Shown in pieces: positions 7,523 through 7,813 of a stretch of DNA of 7,813 bases. The notes under the pieces are model-generated. The model saw nothing but the letters and a program-made list of their open reading frames with translations, did not search any database and had not been told where the DNA came from. The position numbers were made by a program, and so were the translations under genes. The stretch's first letter is position 1. Every line of letters begins with the position of its first letter. The stretch lies in the NCBI RefSeq assembly GCF_905212365.1, contig NZ_CAJMEH010000079.1, positions 1-7,813 of the forward strand, in the 5' to 3' direction. This DNA is from an uncultured Phascolarctobacterium sp. Its GTDB lineage: Bacteria > Bacillota > Negativicutes > Acidaminococcales > Acidaminococcaceae.

Positions 7523-7550
7523 AATTAACACCTCTTATAAATTTTATTTT

Positions 7551-7599
7551 TCAAACCATTCTGCCGAGCTTGCCGTGTTTCGCTTGCAGCCTGGTTTAA
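7551..7599 (-). promoter_or_regulatory. Leader hairpin upstream of the receptor SD
   Basis: On the minus-strand RNA, 7592-7599 pairs with 7551-7558 (8 pairs, one G.U). Nested inside are CUGC/GCAG (7586-7589 with 7561-7564) and AGC/GCU (7582-7584 with 7567-7569). The hairpin ends 14 bases before the SD and has no U-tract, so it is not a clear terminator. Its inner strand (7567-7578) can alternatively pair with 7687-7696 (CGUGU/ACACG plus AGCU/AGCU), which would suit a switching expression platform. Pairings are seen; switching is inferred. Confidence 0.4.
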
Positions 7600-7704
7600 A
7601 ATCGAAGGAAAAACATCTTGAGCCACGCTTCGCCTTAAAGCTATGTGACAGTCTAGGCTTTGCACCCGATTCTCTTTTGAGTATATACACGCAGCTAAAG
7701 CAAA
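7567..7704 (-). promoter_or_regulatory. Structured leader with cobalamin-riboswitch-like core (divergent)
   Basis: On the minus-strand RNA the 7642-7680 segment follows the order of the cobalamin riboswitch core. AAAAGAGAAUC corresponds to AAUAGGGAAUC, GGGUGCAAAGCC to GGUGnAAnUCC, ACUGUC to ACnGnC, and UUUAAGG to CUGUAAG. A P4-like stem (UCGGG/CCUAGA with one bulge) and a P5-like stem (CUGU-CAC-AUAG) can form side by side as in btuB leaders. Against the call, GGGAA reads GAGAA, the CCCGC of loop 5 is missing, and the 3' B12 box is not clear (ACCAGGCUGC near 7585-7594 is the nearest). It could be a divergent or decayed cobalamin element, or another structured RNA that resembles it. If active it would tie the operon to corrinoid uptake. 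Confidence 0.35.
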
Positions 7705-7711
7705 TATTCTA

Positions 7712-7740
7712 TTGATGTTTTTACTTATTCGTTGTATAAT
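7712..7740 (+). promoter_or_regulatory. Possible divergent promoter pointing right
   Basis: On the plus strand TTGATG (7712-7717) and TATAAT (7735-7740) are 17 bp apart. Transcription would start near 7747 and leave the window to the right, overlapping the operon promoter on the opposite strand. AT-rich sequence makes such matches by chance, and no gene to the right is visible, so support is limited. Confidence 0.3.
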
Positions 7741-7746
7741 TGCTAT

Positions 7747-7768
7747 TGAGAATTTTTATCGTTTCTCA
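7747..7768. promoter_or_regulatory. Inverted repeat over the receptor transcription start
   Basis: TGAGAA (7747-7752) and TTCTCA (7763-7768) are perfect inverted arms with a 10-base spacer, covering the predicted start of transcription and touching the -10 box. A repressor here would block the promoter. The sequence loosely resembles a Fur box (11 of 19 by direct alignment of the plus strand, with GATAA in the centre on the minus strand), which is not enough to name the regulator. Confidence 0.4.
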
Positions 7769-7795
7769 TTATACACCGTTGTCCCCCCCAGTCAA
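7768..7795 (-). promoter_or_regulatory. Main promoter of the uptake operon, with G7 spacer tract
   Basis: On the minus strand TTGACT (7790-7795) and a perfect TATAAT (7768-7773) are separated by 16 bp, so this is a strong sigma-70/sigma-A promoter. Transcription would begin near 7761, leaving a leader of about 240 bases before the receptor ATG. The first seven spacer bases are all G (7783-7789); gain of one G would give the optimal 17-bp spacing. No other good promoter is seen for the receptor gene. Confidence 0.8.
7783..7789. repeat. Homopolymer tract C7/G7 in the promoter spacer
   Basis: Seven consecutive C on the plus strand (G on the coding strand) directly follow the -35 box of the receptor promoter. 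Such a run is conspicuous in an AT-rich gap and is the kind of simple repeat that changes length by slipped-strand mispairing. Seven is short for high-rate switching, so this is a candidate only. Confidence 0.6.
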
Positions 7796-7813
7796 GCAAA
7801 AGTGTATCGAGCA

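Noticed and set aside
7596..7616. Six-codon leader peptide frame (MFFLRF) on the minus strand
   Set aside because: No SD before its ATG and too short to separate from chance, although it lies in the leader where an attenuator peptide could be.
7642..7680. c-di-GMP-I (GEMM) riboswitch suggested by GCAAAGCC
   Set aside because: The tetraloop-receptor partner segments (GGCAAACC before, and the GGUAGC-type 3' part after) are missing; the cobalamin-type order of motifs fits better.
7263..7715. Plus-strand frame running from the receptor into its leader
   Set aside because: Antisense to signal peptide, plug and leader; no SD and no recognisable protein features. The possible plus-strand promoter at 7712-7740 lies past its start and cannot express it.
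7743..7769. Short minus-strand frame MRNDKNSQ
   Set aside because: Its ATG overlaps the -10 box, so it would not be on the transcript.

Overview
The window is almost completely filled by six genes, all on the minus strand. Five form one outer- and inner-membrane uptake operon. The sixth is a separately promoted ATPase gene. A TonB-dependent outer-membrane receptor requires a diderm cell. The AT-rich sequence, Shine-Dalgarno (SD)-dependent starts, short 4-bp gene overlaps and a lysine-rich MLKKKALVMS-type signal peptide fit a diderm Firmicute of the class Negativicutes. That assignment is inference from style, not from a marker gene.

Layout in the direction of transcription (right to left): a strong sigma-70-like promoter (7768-7795) whose spacer carries a run of seven G; an untranslated leader of about 240 nt with hairpins, part of which resembles the core of a cobalamin riboswitch; the TonB-dependent receptor (5417-7522, start corrected to an internal ATG); a 14-bp perfect hairpin in the 80-bp gap (5366-5396) and a Fur-box-like sequence next to it; then a tightly packed FecCD permease, ABC ATPase, second FecCD permease and lipoprotein binding protein (1483-5336), joined by a 1-bp gap and two ATGA overlaps. 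After 122 bp with its own promoter and a palindromic operator-like sequence comes an AAA ATPase of the DUF4143 family (137-1360). A 22-bp bidirectional terminator lies at 8-55.

How the genes work together: the receptor takes a metal chelate (siderophore, haem or corrinoid class) across the outer membrane using TonB energy. The lipoprotein captures it in the periplasm, and the permease pair with an ATPase dimer moves it into the cytoplasm. TonB, ExbB and ExbD are not in the window. Protein features of the receptor lean towards siderophores, while the leader leans towards cobalamin, so the substrate is left open. The DUF4143 ATPase looks unrelated to uptake.

Most noteworthy observations: the G7 tract between -35 and -10 of the receptor promoter (the arrangement that makes the Neisseria receptor gene fetA phase variable), and the riboswitch-like leader. 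No CRISPR array, insertion sequence, tRNA, rRNA or defence system was seen.
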